Assembly: GCF_003269295.1 (NCBI RefSeq)
Contig: NZ_QLTT01000001.1
Span: 887,635 to 951,634 of the forward strand
Direction: 5' to 3'
Origin: Lentzea atacamensis
Lineage (GTDB): Bacteria > Actinomycetota > Actinomycetes > Mycobacteriales > Pseudonocardiaceae
Length of the DNA stretch: 64,000 nucleotides
Shown here: piece by piece, positions 23,305 through 30,917 of the stretch
Layout of the letters: each line of letters starts with the position of its first letter
Position numbering within the stretch: the stretch's first letter is position 1
The notes under the pieces: generated by a model
Seen by the model: only the letters and a program-made list of their open reading frames with translations
What the model was told of the DNA's origin: nothing
Database searches by the model: none
Translations under genes and position numbers: made by a program

Positions 23305-25700
23305 CGGCCACGGCGGACCTCGGGTTCGCTGATCGTCTCGCCACTTTCGGCGATCGGCTCGCACTGGTCGCTCCCGGAACCTCGCTCTCGTACCGCGATC
23401 TCGACCTGCGGGTCTCCGAGATGGCCTCCCAGCTGGGGTCCACGCGGCGCCTGGTGTTGCTGGCCGCGGAGAACGACGTCGACTCCGTGGTCGCGTACCT
23501 GGCGGCGTTGCGCGGCAAGCATCCGGTGATCCTGGCCGCCGCATCGCAGGTGCCTGCGCTGACGTCGGTGTACGACCCGGATGTGGTGATCTCGGGTTCC
23601 TTCCTCGAACGCCACGAGGGAACCGTGCACTCCCTGCACCCGGAGCTCGCCCTGCTGCTCTCGACGTCCGGCACGACCGGATCGCCGAAGCTGGTGCGTC
23701 TGAGCGCCGACAACCTGGCCGCGAACGCCGCCTCCATCGGCTCGTACCTCGACATCCTCCCGACCGATCGCGCCATCACGTCGTTGCCGTTGCACTACTG
23801 CTACGGCCTGTCTGTCGTGAACAGCAACCTCGCGCGCGGCGCTGGCCTCGTGCTGACCGGACGTTCGGTGATCGACCCGGAATTCTGGGACCTGGTGCGC
23901 ACGCACGGCGTGACAAGCCTGCACGGCGTGCCGCACACGTTCGGCCTGCTAGACACCATCGGCTTCGAATCCTTGGACCTGCCGAGTCTGCGCTATGTGA
24001 CGCAGGCGGGCGGACGCATGGCTCCTGCTGATGTGGTCCGCTACGCCACGATGGGCGCAGAGCGAGGCTGGCGCTTCTTCGTGATGTACGGCCAGACCGA
24101 GGCCACCGCGCGCATGGCCTACCTACCGCCCGACCTGGCCGCCACACACCCGTCCGCCATCGGCGTAGCGATCCCCGGCGGACGTCTCCACCTCGACGAC
24201 GGCGAGCTCGTCTACCGCGGCCCCAACGTGATGCTCGGCTACGCCCACACACCCGCCGACCTGGCGTTGGGCCGCACGACGTTCGAGCTCCGCACAGGCG
24301 ACCTCGGCTCGTTCGCCGACGGCGTGTTCTCGGTGACGGGCCGCAAAAGCCGTTTCGTGAAGCCCTTCGGCCTGCGCGTGGACCTCGACCAGGTGGAACG
24401 CTCCCTGGCCGCCGACGGCCTGCGCGTGGCGTGCACCGGCGACGACACCGGCCTCGTGGTAGCAGTCCTGGGCGACGTCGACCGCGCGGTAGCCCTGATC
24501 CGCGCCCGAACCGGCCTGCCGCCCTCCGCCATCCGCGCTCGTGCAGTGACGTCCATCCCGTTGCTGTCCAACGGAAAAGTCGACTATCGCGCCGTAGCAG
24601 CTTCCCCCGACCGCTCACTGACGTCCGTGCGCGAGGTGTTCTCCTCCGTCCTCGGCGTACGCACCGTGCCCCCGCACGCAACGTTCAACTCCCTAGGCGG
24701 CGACTCCCTGCGATACGTGCAGATGACCGTCCAGCTGCAACGCCTGCTGGGCGACCTGCCACCCTCATGGCCGACGATGCCCGTGTCCTCGCTCGAAGAA
24801 CTCCGCGGCCGCCAACGCCGGGCGCCGCTGATCGACACCACCATCGTGTTGCGCGCCTTGTCGATCCTGCTCATCGTCGGCTCCCACGTGAGCTTCTTCA
24901 AACTCCTGGGCGGCGCCCACCTGCTGTTGGTCGTGGCAGGCTGGAACCTGGCCCGCTTCCTGCTTCCCGCCCGCCCACTCCGAATCCTGCGCGCCGCGGC
25001 GTACATCGCGGTCCCGACCTCGCTCTGGCTCGTCTACCGAGTAGCCGCGACCGACGACGTGACCATCGACAACGTCCTGCTGGTCAACAACTTCACCCGC
25101 GTGGGCGCGGCCGGCTACTGGTTCGTCGAGGTGGTCGTCCACCTGCTTGTGTTGTGCGCCTTGGTCTTCGCGATCCCTGCCCTACGCCGCACGGAGCAGC
25201 GCCACCCCTACTTCTTCGCCCTGACCGCGCTGGCCCTGTGCCTGCTGGCCCGCTTCGCCGTCGAGGGCGACTTCTTCGCCCGCAACATGACCACCCTCGG
25301 CGCCGCGTGGTTCGTGACCCTGGGCTGGCTGGCCCACCGCTCTCCCGCGCTGTGGCAGAAGTGCCTCGTCGTGGTGGTGCTCGTGGCGATGGTCCCCGGC
25401 CGCATGGAAGACCTCTCGCGCGAGATCGTCGTCATCGCCGGCGTGATCCTCCTGCTGTCACTGCCCCGCGTACCGGTGCCGCGCCGCCTGCTGCCCGCGG
25501 TGAGCCTGCTGGCCAGCGCCTCGCTGGCCATCTACCTCACGCACTACGCGGTGTTCCCCCACCTGCAACCGGAGGTGCCCGCGGCCCTCGTGTTCGCGGC
25601 GTGCGTCGCGGTCGGCGTCGCGGCGTGGCTCGGCCTCACCAAGGCGTTCGGCTCGACGACCTGGCTCAGGCTCCCCAAGGCGGTCAAAGTGGCGCGCTGA
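23301..25700 (+). CDS. Adenylation-carrier-membrane acyltransferase fusion protein
   Basis: 799 residues with three parts. Residues 1-435 are an AMP-binding domain: LLSTSGTTGSPKLVRLS (A3), FFVMYGQTEATARMAY (A5), ELRTGDLG (A7), GRKSRFVKPFGLRVD (A8) and SNGKVDY with the catalytic Lys near 426 (A10). Residues 440-500 are a carrier domain with the phosphopantetheine motif LGGDSLRYVQ, Ser near 469. Residues 510-799 are about ten membrane helices resembling acyltransferase-3 proteins (IVLRALSILLIVGSHVSF, with the family-typical His). The protein could activate a carboxylic acid, load it on its own carrier and transfer it at the membrane. It is the last gene of an iron-regulated transporter operon, overlapping the ATPase gene by GTGA. 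Substrate and acceptor are unknown. Confidence 0.85.
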   Translation: MTATADLGFADRLATFGDRLALVAPGTSLSYRDLDLRVSEMASQLGSTRRLVLLAAENDVDSVVAYLAALRGKHPVILAAASQVPALTSVYDPDVVISGSFLERHEGTVHSLHPELALLLSTSGTTGSPKLVRLSADNLAANAASIGSYLDILPTDRAITSLPLHYCYGLSVVNSNLARGAGLVLTGRSVIDPEFWDLVRTHGVTSLHGVPHTFGLLDTIGFESLDLPSLRYVTQAGGRMAPADVVRYATMGAERGWRFFVMYGQTEATARMAYLPPDLAATHPSAIGVAIPGGRLHLDDGELVYRGPNVMLGYAHTPADLALGRTTFELRTGDLGSFADGVFSVTGRKSRFVKPFGLRVDLDQVERSLAADGLRVACTGDDTGLVVAVLGDVDRAVALIRARTGLPPSAIRARAVTSIPLLSNGKVDYRAVAASPDRSLTSVREVFSSVLGVRTVPPHATFNSLGGDSLRYVQMTVQLQRLLGDLPPSWPTMPVSSLEELRGRQRRAPLIDTTIVLRALSILLIVGSHVSFFKLLGGAHLLLVVAGWNLARFLLPARPLRILRAAAYIAVPTSLWLVYRVAATDDVTIDNVLLVNNFTRVGAAGYWFVEVVVHLLVLCALVFAIPALRRTEQRHPYFFALTALALCLLARFAVEGDFFARNMTTLGAAWFVTLGWLAHRSPALWQKCLVVVVLVAMVPGRMEDLSREIVVIAGVILLLSLPRVPVPRRLLPAVSLLASASLAIYLTHYAVFPHLQPEVPAALVFAACVAVGVAAWLGLTKAFGSTTWLRLPKAVKVAR

Positions 25701-26277
25701 TGTGGAAGTGCTCGTCGAACAGGTCCGCGAGCCGCTCCCCCATCCCGTACGGCGCCCACTCCCGCACCAGCTCCAGGAATCCCAGCAGATCCTGCCGCAC
25801 CGCCGCGAGATGCCCTGGCAGCTCCGCAATCCCGACCTCGCAAGCAGGTCCGCCGGTGTCGCGCGAGTCCGGCCACAGCCGTGCGACCCCGGCCCCGAGC
25901 TGCACCCCGTCCCCGAACCGGACCTCGGGCCGCAGGTCGTGCCCGAGCCACGGCGTGCGCCCGTCCAGCAGGTACCGCCAATCCCGCCAAGTCTCCAGCC
26001 CCACGCAGCAGCCGGGTTCGATCTCCACCCCGGTCTCGGTGTCCCGCACCAGCAGTCCGCCCGATGCGATCACATCCTTGTCCAGCAACACCCCGAGCGT
26101 CGACGGCCCGTCCGCCTCGTGCTGGCCCTCGTTGTTGTACTCGGCAATCGAGGCGAGCACCGTGCCCACGTCCTCCCGGGACATGCGGCCCGACAACACC
26201 ACGTCGCCGTCCGAGTACGGGCCGGTCGGCCAGTCCGGGAACCTGACGAGGTGGTGGGCGGCGACGACGGCGGACAT
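25684..26277 (-). CDS. Hypothetical protein, unknown family
   Basis: 197 residues from the ATG at 26277 (MSAVVAAHHLVRFPDWPTGP). The frame is open upstream to 26451, but that extension runs through the degenerate repeat and has no credible start. The protein is acidic and soluble, with Trp-rich blocks (CCVGLETWRDWRYLLDGRTP) and an amphipathic end (VREWAPYGMGERLADLFDEH). I recognise no family. Its last 17 bases overlap the convergent fusion gene. Codon-position GC bias and length support coding; function is not assigned. Confidence 0.65.
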   Translation of the reverse strand: MSAVVAAHHLVRFPDWPTGPYSDGDVVLSGRMSREDVGTVLASIAEYNNEGQHEADGPSTLGVLLDKDVIASGGLLVRDTETGVEIEPGCCVGLETWRDWRYLLDGRTPWLGHDLRPEVRFGDGVQLGAGVARLWPDSRDTGGPACEVGIAELPGHLAAVRQDLLGFLELVREWAPYGMGERLADLFDEHFHISAPL

Positions 26278-26373
26278 CTCGATCACCACGACATTGTGTG
26301 TGACGAGCCCGCAGCGGCATGGGGACTCGGCGAGCGTCGTCGAACTTTGGCGCCACGCACCAGCATTCCAGCC

Positions 26374-26489
26374 CACTTGATGACGTTCCACACCCCTTCC
26401 GATCACTTGGGTCGCCGCCGCATCCTGCCGACCACTTGCACGCCGCCGCACCCTTCCAACTACTTGCGCCGCCGCACACCCCTCCCAAC
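26374..26489. repeat. Degenerate tandem repeat, about 29-base unit
   Basis: Four units begin with CACTTG or TACTTG at 26374, 26404, 26433 and 26461, a period of 30, 29 and 28 bases, each followed by a C-rich CGCCGCCGCA-like block and a CCTTCC/CCTCCC tail. A partial fifth tail follows. The period is not constant and not a clean protein repeat. It lies upstream of the minus-strand hypothetical gene. Confidence 0.6.
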
Positions 26490-26688
26490 CGCTCCCGCCG
26501 CGCGCTTCCTTCTATCGCGATGAAGATGACCATGTTTTCGGGACATGAACTAGACGACGCCAGGCGCGAATCAGGACAAACACCACCCGCCCGAGTGACA
26601 GCCACCCCAACCCGTCACCCCCAGCGGAGAAGCACGCCCAACAAACGGGCGCACCAAAACACCACCCCCCGTTCGAGTGACGAAGCAC
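26490..26688. repeat. Non-coding stretch with an imperfect direct repeat
   Basis: No gene is visible between the tandem repeat and the TetR operators; stops interrupt the sense frames and base use is C/A-rich. It contains two related segments, 26577-26599 (CAAACACCACCCGCCCGAGTGAC shortened: CAAACACCACC then GAGTGAC) and 26655-26681 (CAAAACACCACC then CGTTCGAGTGAC). Read on the minus strand both begin GTCACTCG and end in GGTGGTGTTT, suggesting a small dispersed intergenic element. Confidence 0.5.
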
Positions 26689-26707
26689 ACCGACCGTTTC
26701 GGTCGGT
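26689..26707. promoter_or_regulatory. TetR operator 1
   Basis: ACCGACCGTTTCGGTCGGT: two perfect 8-base arms (ACCGACCG/CGGTCGGT) around TTT, 42 bases before the TetR gene. Length and symmetry are those of TetR-family operators; autoregulation of the TetR/MMPL operon is inferred. Confidence 0.72.
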
Positions 26708-26712
26708 TTACC

Positions 26713-26729
26713 TACCGAACTGGTCGGTA
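26713..26729. promoter_or_regulatory. TetR operator 2
   Basis: TACCGAACTGGTCGGTA: arms TACCGA/TCGGTA around five bases, sharing the CGGT core with operator 1. Centre-to-centre spacing is 23 bases, so two dimers could bind side by side. It lies 20 bases upstream of the TetR start. Confidence 0.68.
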
Positions 26730-26749
26730 AACGCCGTAAAGTCGGCGGC

Positions 26750-27301
26750 GTGCCACGACAGCCAAGGACCGGTTTCGACGAGAAGATCCTCGACACCGCC
26801 GCCGCCCTCTTCGCGCGGCACGGCTTCGAGCAGACGTCGCTCAAGGCGCTCGCCGACGCCGTCGGCCTGTCCAAGGCCGGTCTGCTCCACCACTTCCCGA
26901 GCAAAGACGCTCTCTTCGAAGCGGCCTGGGAGCACAGCCGCGTGCTGAGCCGGCACGTCGTCGAGCTGGTGTCGCCGATGCCCGCGGGGCCGGCGAGGGA
27001 GAAGCGGGCACTGGAGCTTCTCACCGACATCGCGCTCGACCGGCCCGGCCTGGTCTCGCTGCTGTTCCGGTCGATGACCGCGCCGGGCGAGGACCCCCAG
27101 CAGGCCCAGGACGAGCTGTTGCTGAACGAGATGTTCGTCGTCGACCCCCAGGTCGAGCTCGAACGCGCGGTTCGCATCGTCGGCGCGCTCAGCGCAATGG
27201 CTGTGCTGACCCTCCTGGCCAACCAGGAGGGTGACAAGACCACGTGGCGCCCACTGATCCTCGCAACCTGCACTGACGCACTCGGGCACCGGGAGGCCTG
27301 A
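26750..27301 (+). CDS. TetR/AcrR family transcriptional regulator
   Basis: 183 residues. The N-terminal HTH is canonical: KILDTAAALFARHGFEQTSL then ALADAVGLSKAGLLHHFPSK. The rest is a variable ligand-binding helical domain. Start is GTG 26750, directly after two operator-like palindromes and without a clear ribosome site, so translation may be leaderless. The MMPL exporter gene starts 5 bases after its stop, so the regulator and pump form one operon under autoregulation, most likely induced by a lipid or toxic ligand of the pump. Confidence 0.92.
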   Translation: MPRQPRTGFDEKILDTAAALFARHGFEQTSLKALADAVGLSKAGLLHHFPSKDALFEAAWEHSRVLSRHVVELVSPMPAGPAREKRALELLTDIALDRPGLVSLLFRSMTAPGEDPQQAQDELLLNEMFVVDPQVELERAVRIVGALSAMAVLTLLANQEGDKTTWRPLILATCTDALGHREA

Positions 27302-27306
27302 CCAAC

Positions 27307-29460
27307 ATGGCGAAACTGCTCTACAGACTGGGAATGGGTGCTCATCGGCACCGGTTGCCCGTCGTCCTGATCTGGCTGCTCGTGCTGATCGGCTCCGGTG
27401 CCGGTGCCTACGCGCTGGGCGGGGAGACGTCCAACGCGATGTCCATCCCCGGCCAGGAGTCGACCACCGCGCTCGAGCGCATCGACCAGAAGTTCGGGTC
27501 CGGCGAGAGTGCGTCGGCGAGGGTTGTCGTGAAGGCGCCCGAGGGGCAGAAGCTGCCGCAGCACGCCCAGGCGATCACCGCGCTGGTGGCCGACGAGGCC
27601 GCGCTCAAGGGGGTTCGCTCGGCGACCAACCCGCTCGACCCCGCCGCGCCGAGTGTGAACCGCGACCTCAACGTCGGGTACAGCACCGTCACCTACGACG
27701 TGAAGCCCGGTGAGGTCACCGCCGAGCAGCGGTCGGAGCTGCTCAAGGCGGTCGACAAGGCGAGGGCCGGCGGGCTGACCGTCGAGGTCACCGGCACCGC
27801 GATGCAGGAGACGCCGCACGTCGGCGGGCCGACCGAAGCCATCGGTGTCGTGCTGGCGCTCGTCGTGCTCGCGCTGACCTACGGGTCGCTCGTCACCGCC
27901 GGTATGAACCTGGTGACCGCCGCGATCGGCGTCGGCATCGGCACGCTCGGCATCACCATCGCGACCGGGTTCATGGACCTGCAGTCGACCACGCCGATCC
28001 TCGCCTCGATGCTGGGGCTCGCGGTCGGCATCGACTACGCGTTGTTCATCATCAACCGGTACCGCCAGGAACTGCGCAAGGGCTCCGGCGTCGGGCACGC
28101 CGTGGCGACCGCGGTGGGCACCGCCGGTTCCGCCGTCGTCACCGCGGGACTCACCGTCGTGATCGCGTTGGTCGGACTGGTGATCGCGGGCATTCCGTTC
28201 CTCACGCAGATGGGCGTCGCGGCCGCCGCGACGATCGTCGTGTCGGTGCTCATCGCCGTCACGCTGGTGCCCGCGGTGCTGAGCATGCTCGGCCGCCGCG
28301 TGCTGACCCGCAAGGAACGCGCGCAGGAGAACAGCGAGCCCGCCGACCGCGGTGTCATCCGCGGCTGGGCGGGGGCGATCACCCGCAACCGGGTCGTCGC
28401 GCTGCTGCTCTCGGTCGTGGCGCTCGGCATCGTCGCGATCCCGGTGGCCTCCATGGACACCACGCTGATCCAGAAGCCGCCGGCGAACTCCACGCAGGAA
28501 CGGGCCGACCAGATCCTGGCGCAGGGCTTCGGTGAGGGCTTCAACGGGCCGATCATCGTGCTCGTCGAGGGCAACGGTGCCGCCGCGACCGCCACCAAGG
28601 CCGCGGAGCCGATCGCGAAGATGGCCGACGTCGCACTGGTGACGCCGGCCCAGCCGAGCCCGGACGGCTCCGCCGCGCTGCTCACGGTGATCCCGAAGTC
28701 CGGCCCGGACAGCGCCGCCACCGAGCAGCTCGTCGCGGACCTGCGCGCCGAACTGTCCGGTGTGGACGGTGGCAGGGCCTACGTCACCGGCGCCACCGCG
28801 GTGAGCGTCGACGTGGCCACGTCACTGGACCGCGCGCTGCCGATCTACCTGGCCGTCGTCGTCGGCCTGGCGCTCGTCCTGCTGATCCTGGTGTTCCGCT
28901 CGCTGCTCGTGCCGCTCGTGGGTGTGCTCGGCTTCCTGCTGACCATCGGCGCGTCGCTCGGTGCCACCGTGGCGGTGTTCCAGTGGGGCTGGCTCGGCGA
29001 CGCGGTGAACCTCGACAGCGCCGGCCCGCTGATCAGCCTCACCCCGATCCTGGTGATCGGCATCCTGTTCGGCCTGGCCATGGACTACCAGATCTTCCTG
29101 GTGTCCCGGATGCACGAGGCGCACCACCGCGGCGCCAAGCCGATCGAGGCCATCACCACGGGCTTCCACCAGGCGGCACCGGTGGTCGTGGCCGCCGCGC
29201 TGATCATGTTCTCGGTGTTCGCGGGCTTCGTCCCCGCAGGCGAGGCGACCGTGAAGTCGATCGCGTTCGCCCTGGCCGTGGGCATCTTCGTGGATGCGTT
29301 CGTCGTCCGCATGGTGATCGTGCCGGCCGCGCTCGCTCTGATCGGTGAGCGCGCCTGGTGGCTGCCGAAGTGGCTGCGCTGGCTGCCGGAGCTCGACGTC
29401 GAGGGCACCGCGCTGGACTCGGACGAGCGCGAAGAACCGAAGCCCGTCGCTGTCAGCTAG
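27307..29460 (+). CDS. MMPL family RND-type transporter
   Basis: 717 residues with the duplicated MMPL layout: helix 1 (RLPVVLIWLLVLIGSGAGAY), a large extracellular loop, helices 2-6 including the GLAVGIDYALFIINRYRQEL signature near 235, then a second half with the matching GLAMDYQIFLVSRMHEAHHR near 590. The paired Asp-Tyr motifs are the proton-relay residues of this family. MMPL proteins move lipids, siderophores or hydrophobic drugs across the membrane. GGAGG precedes the ATG, 5 bases after the TetR stop. Substrate is unknown. Its stop shares CTAG with the convergent DUF6292 gene. Confidence 0.93.
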   Translation: MAKLLYRLGMGAHRHRLPVVLIWLLVLIGSGAGAYALGGETSNAMSIPGQESTTALERIDQKFGSGESASARVVVKAPEGQKLPQHAQAITALVADEAALKGVRSATNPLDPAAPSVNRDLNVGYSTVTYDVKPGEVTAEQRSELLKAVDKARAGGLTVEVTGTAMQETPHVGGPTEAIGVVLALVVLALTYGSLVTAGMNLVTAAIGVGIGTLGITIATGFMDLQSTTPILASMLGLAVGIDYALFIINRYRQELRKGSGVGHAVATAVGTAGSAVVTAGLTVVIALVGLVIAGIPFLTQMGVAAAATIVVSVLIAVTLVPAVLSMLGRRVLTRKERAQENSEPADRGVIRGWAGAITRNRVVALLLSVVALGIVAIPVASMDTTLIQKPPANSTQERADQILAQGFGEGFNGPIIVLVEGNGAAATATKAAEPIAKMADVALVTPAQPSPDGSAALLTVIPKSGPDSAATEQLVADLRAELSGVDGGRAYVTGATAVSVDVATSLDRALPIYLAVVVGLALVLLILVFRSLLVPLVGVLGFLLTIGASLGATVAVFQWGWLGDAVNLDSAGPLISLTPILVIGILFGLAMDYQIFLVSRMHEAHHRGAKPIEAITTGFHQAAPVVVAAALIMFSVFAGFVPAGEATVKSIAFALAVGIFVDAFVVRMVIVPAALALIGERAWWLPKWLRWLPELDVEGTALDSDEREEPKPVAVS

Positions 29461-29810
29461 CCCGCCTGTTTGATCAGTGGCCGGTCCACCCGTTCGGCGG
29501 GGACCGGCCACTGGCCTGACAGCAGCCTGCCCGCCCACCGCGCCACGGTGCGCGGCGGAGGCTCGACCGCGCCACGCAGCCTGGCCACCACGGTCAGCTC
29601 GGTGCCGCCGGGCTCCTCGACGGCGATCTCCCAGCCCTGGCCGTCCGTCCAGAGCAGGGCAACGTCGCGGCCGGGGTGTCCCGGCAGCTCGCCGTCCACG
29701 GCGACGTACACCCGCAGCGGTCGCTCCGCGTCCACGCATGATGACTCGCCGCTCAGCCCGAGCTCCGCGGACACCCGGCGCGCATACTCCCGTACCGCGG
29801 TGGTGAACAC
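29457..29810 (-). CDS. DUF6292 family protein
   Basis: 117 residues. The pattern REYARRVSAELGLSGESSCV, VYVAVDGELPGHPGRDVALL and GWEIAVEEPGGTELTVVARL is that of DUF6292, a small actinomycete protein family of unknown role. I choose the GTG at 29810, which has AAAGGG seven to eight bases upstream, over a TTG at 29831. No signal peptide or membrane segment. The TAG stop overlaps the MMPL stop within CTAG. Confidence 0.78.
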   Translation of the reverse strand: MFTTAVREYARRVSAELGLSGESSCVDAERPLRVYVAVDGELPGHPGRDVALLWTDGQGWEIAVEEPGGTELTVVARLRGAVEPPPRTVARWAGRLLSGQWPVPAERVDRPLIKQAG

Positions 29811-29949
29811 GTCAACGCCCTTTCGCCCCAACGGTGCAACAGCGCCGACTGCTTGACGTATCGGCCGTTTACCCCGTTGAGGGCGATTCCACCCTCTGTT
29901 CCGATCCAGAGGATCCGTCGGTTTTGCCGACGTCAGGTGGAAAGACAGG

Positions 29950-30888
29950 TCATTCGCCGAAGTCGCCGAAGTCCTCGAACGCGTCGTCGATCATCTCGCC
30001 CATCACCATGCCGCCGACGACACCGGCGGCACCCGCCGCGACGACCGTGCCCATGCCCATGCCGCGACCGTGGTGACCGCCGTGGTGACCGTGCTGCTCG
30101 TAGCCGTGCATGGCGCCGCCACGCTCGGCGATCTGAGCCAGCCAGCCGTTGATGGACGACGCCCAGTCGGCCACCTGGGCCTCCTGGTGCGACAGCCGGA
30201 AGTGGCCGAACGCGTCACCGCCCGACGAGAACATCCCGCCGCGCTTGTCGGCTTCGAGGATCACGTACAGCTCGTGCGGTGAGGCCACGAACGTGAGCTC
30301 CACCTGCTGGATCCGGCCCGCGAACTGCGCCGGCGGGAAGAACTCGATCTCCTGGTAGAAGCCGAGCTCCTGCGGCACGCCGCGCAGCCGGCCCGCCTCG
30401 ACGTCGGCGCTGCGGAACGAGAACCCGAGCTGCCCGAACGCGTTCAGCACCGCGTCCTGCGAGGGCAGCGGGTGCACCAGCACGGGGTCGAGGTCGCCCT
30501 TGTCCGGCGCGCCCGCGATGACCAGCTCGGTCCGCACGCCCACGGTCATGCCGGGCAGCTGCGCGCCGCCGACCGCCGTGATCGGAGTCTCCCACGGGAT
30601 CGGCAGCTGGAACGGGATCGACACGAGCTGGCCGGCCGTGACCCGCACGTTCTGTTGCACGACGACGCGCAGGAACTCGGACACGCCACCGTACTCGTGG
30701 TCACCGTGCTCGACCTCGACTCGGGTGACGAGCGACAGCACGACCTGGCCGATCTCGGCGTCCGCGCTGCCGCCCTGGATGCGCACCTGCCCGGTGACGA
30801 GCTGGCCGGGCGCGGCGTGCGGCGAGTCCAGCACGGTGTCGACCGACGGGCCGCCGACGCCGAAGGCGCTGAGCATCCGTTTGAACAT
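29950..30888 (-). CDS. Spo0M-like sporulation-control protein
   Basis: 312 residues. The first 250 follow the Spo0M/arrestin-like family: MFKRMLSAFGVGGPSVDTVL, GQLVTGQVRIQGG, VSIPFQLPIPWETPITAVGG and ELGFYQEIEFFPPAQFAGRI. The C-terminus is unusual: a His/Gly-rich tail (GYEQHGHHGGHHGRGMGMG), a glycine/alanine hydrophobic stretch (VVAAGAAGVVGGMVMGEMI) and an acidic end (DDAFEDFGDFGE). The tail may bind metal or associate with membrane; that is inference. In Bacillus Spo0M affects sporulation control; the actinomycete role is unclear. It lies upstream of nothing obvious and 29 bases downstream of the CNNM genes' operon. Confidence 0.88.
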   Translation of the reverse strand: MFKRMLSAFGVGGPSVDTVLDSPHAAPGQLVTGQVRIQGGSADAEIGQVVLSLVTRVEVEHGDHEYGGVSEFLRVVVQQNVRVTAGQLVSIPFQLPIPWETPITAVGGAQLPGMTVGVRTELVIAGAPDKGDLDPVLVHPLPSQDAVLNAFGQLGFSFRSADVEAGRLRGVPQELGFYQEIEFFPPAQFAGRIQQVELTFVASPHELYVILEADKRGGMFSSGGDAFGHFRLSHQEAQVADWASSINGWLAQIAERGGAMHGYEQHGHHGGHHGRGMGMGTVVAAGAAGVVGGMVMGEMIDDAFEDFGDFGE

Positions 30889-30917
30889 TGACGTTTCCTC
30901 TCGGAGGGAAACTCCGG

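Noticed and set aside
23301-25700. A complete NRPS module
   Set aside because: There is no condensation or thioesterase domain; the C-terminal part is a membrane acyltransferase.
26374-26489. Possible CRISPR array
   Set aside because: Units are contiguous, degenerate and of changing length, with no spacers of unique sequence and no cas gene in the window.
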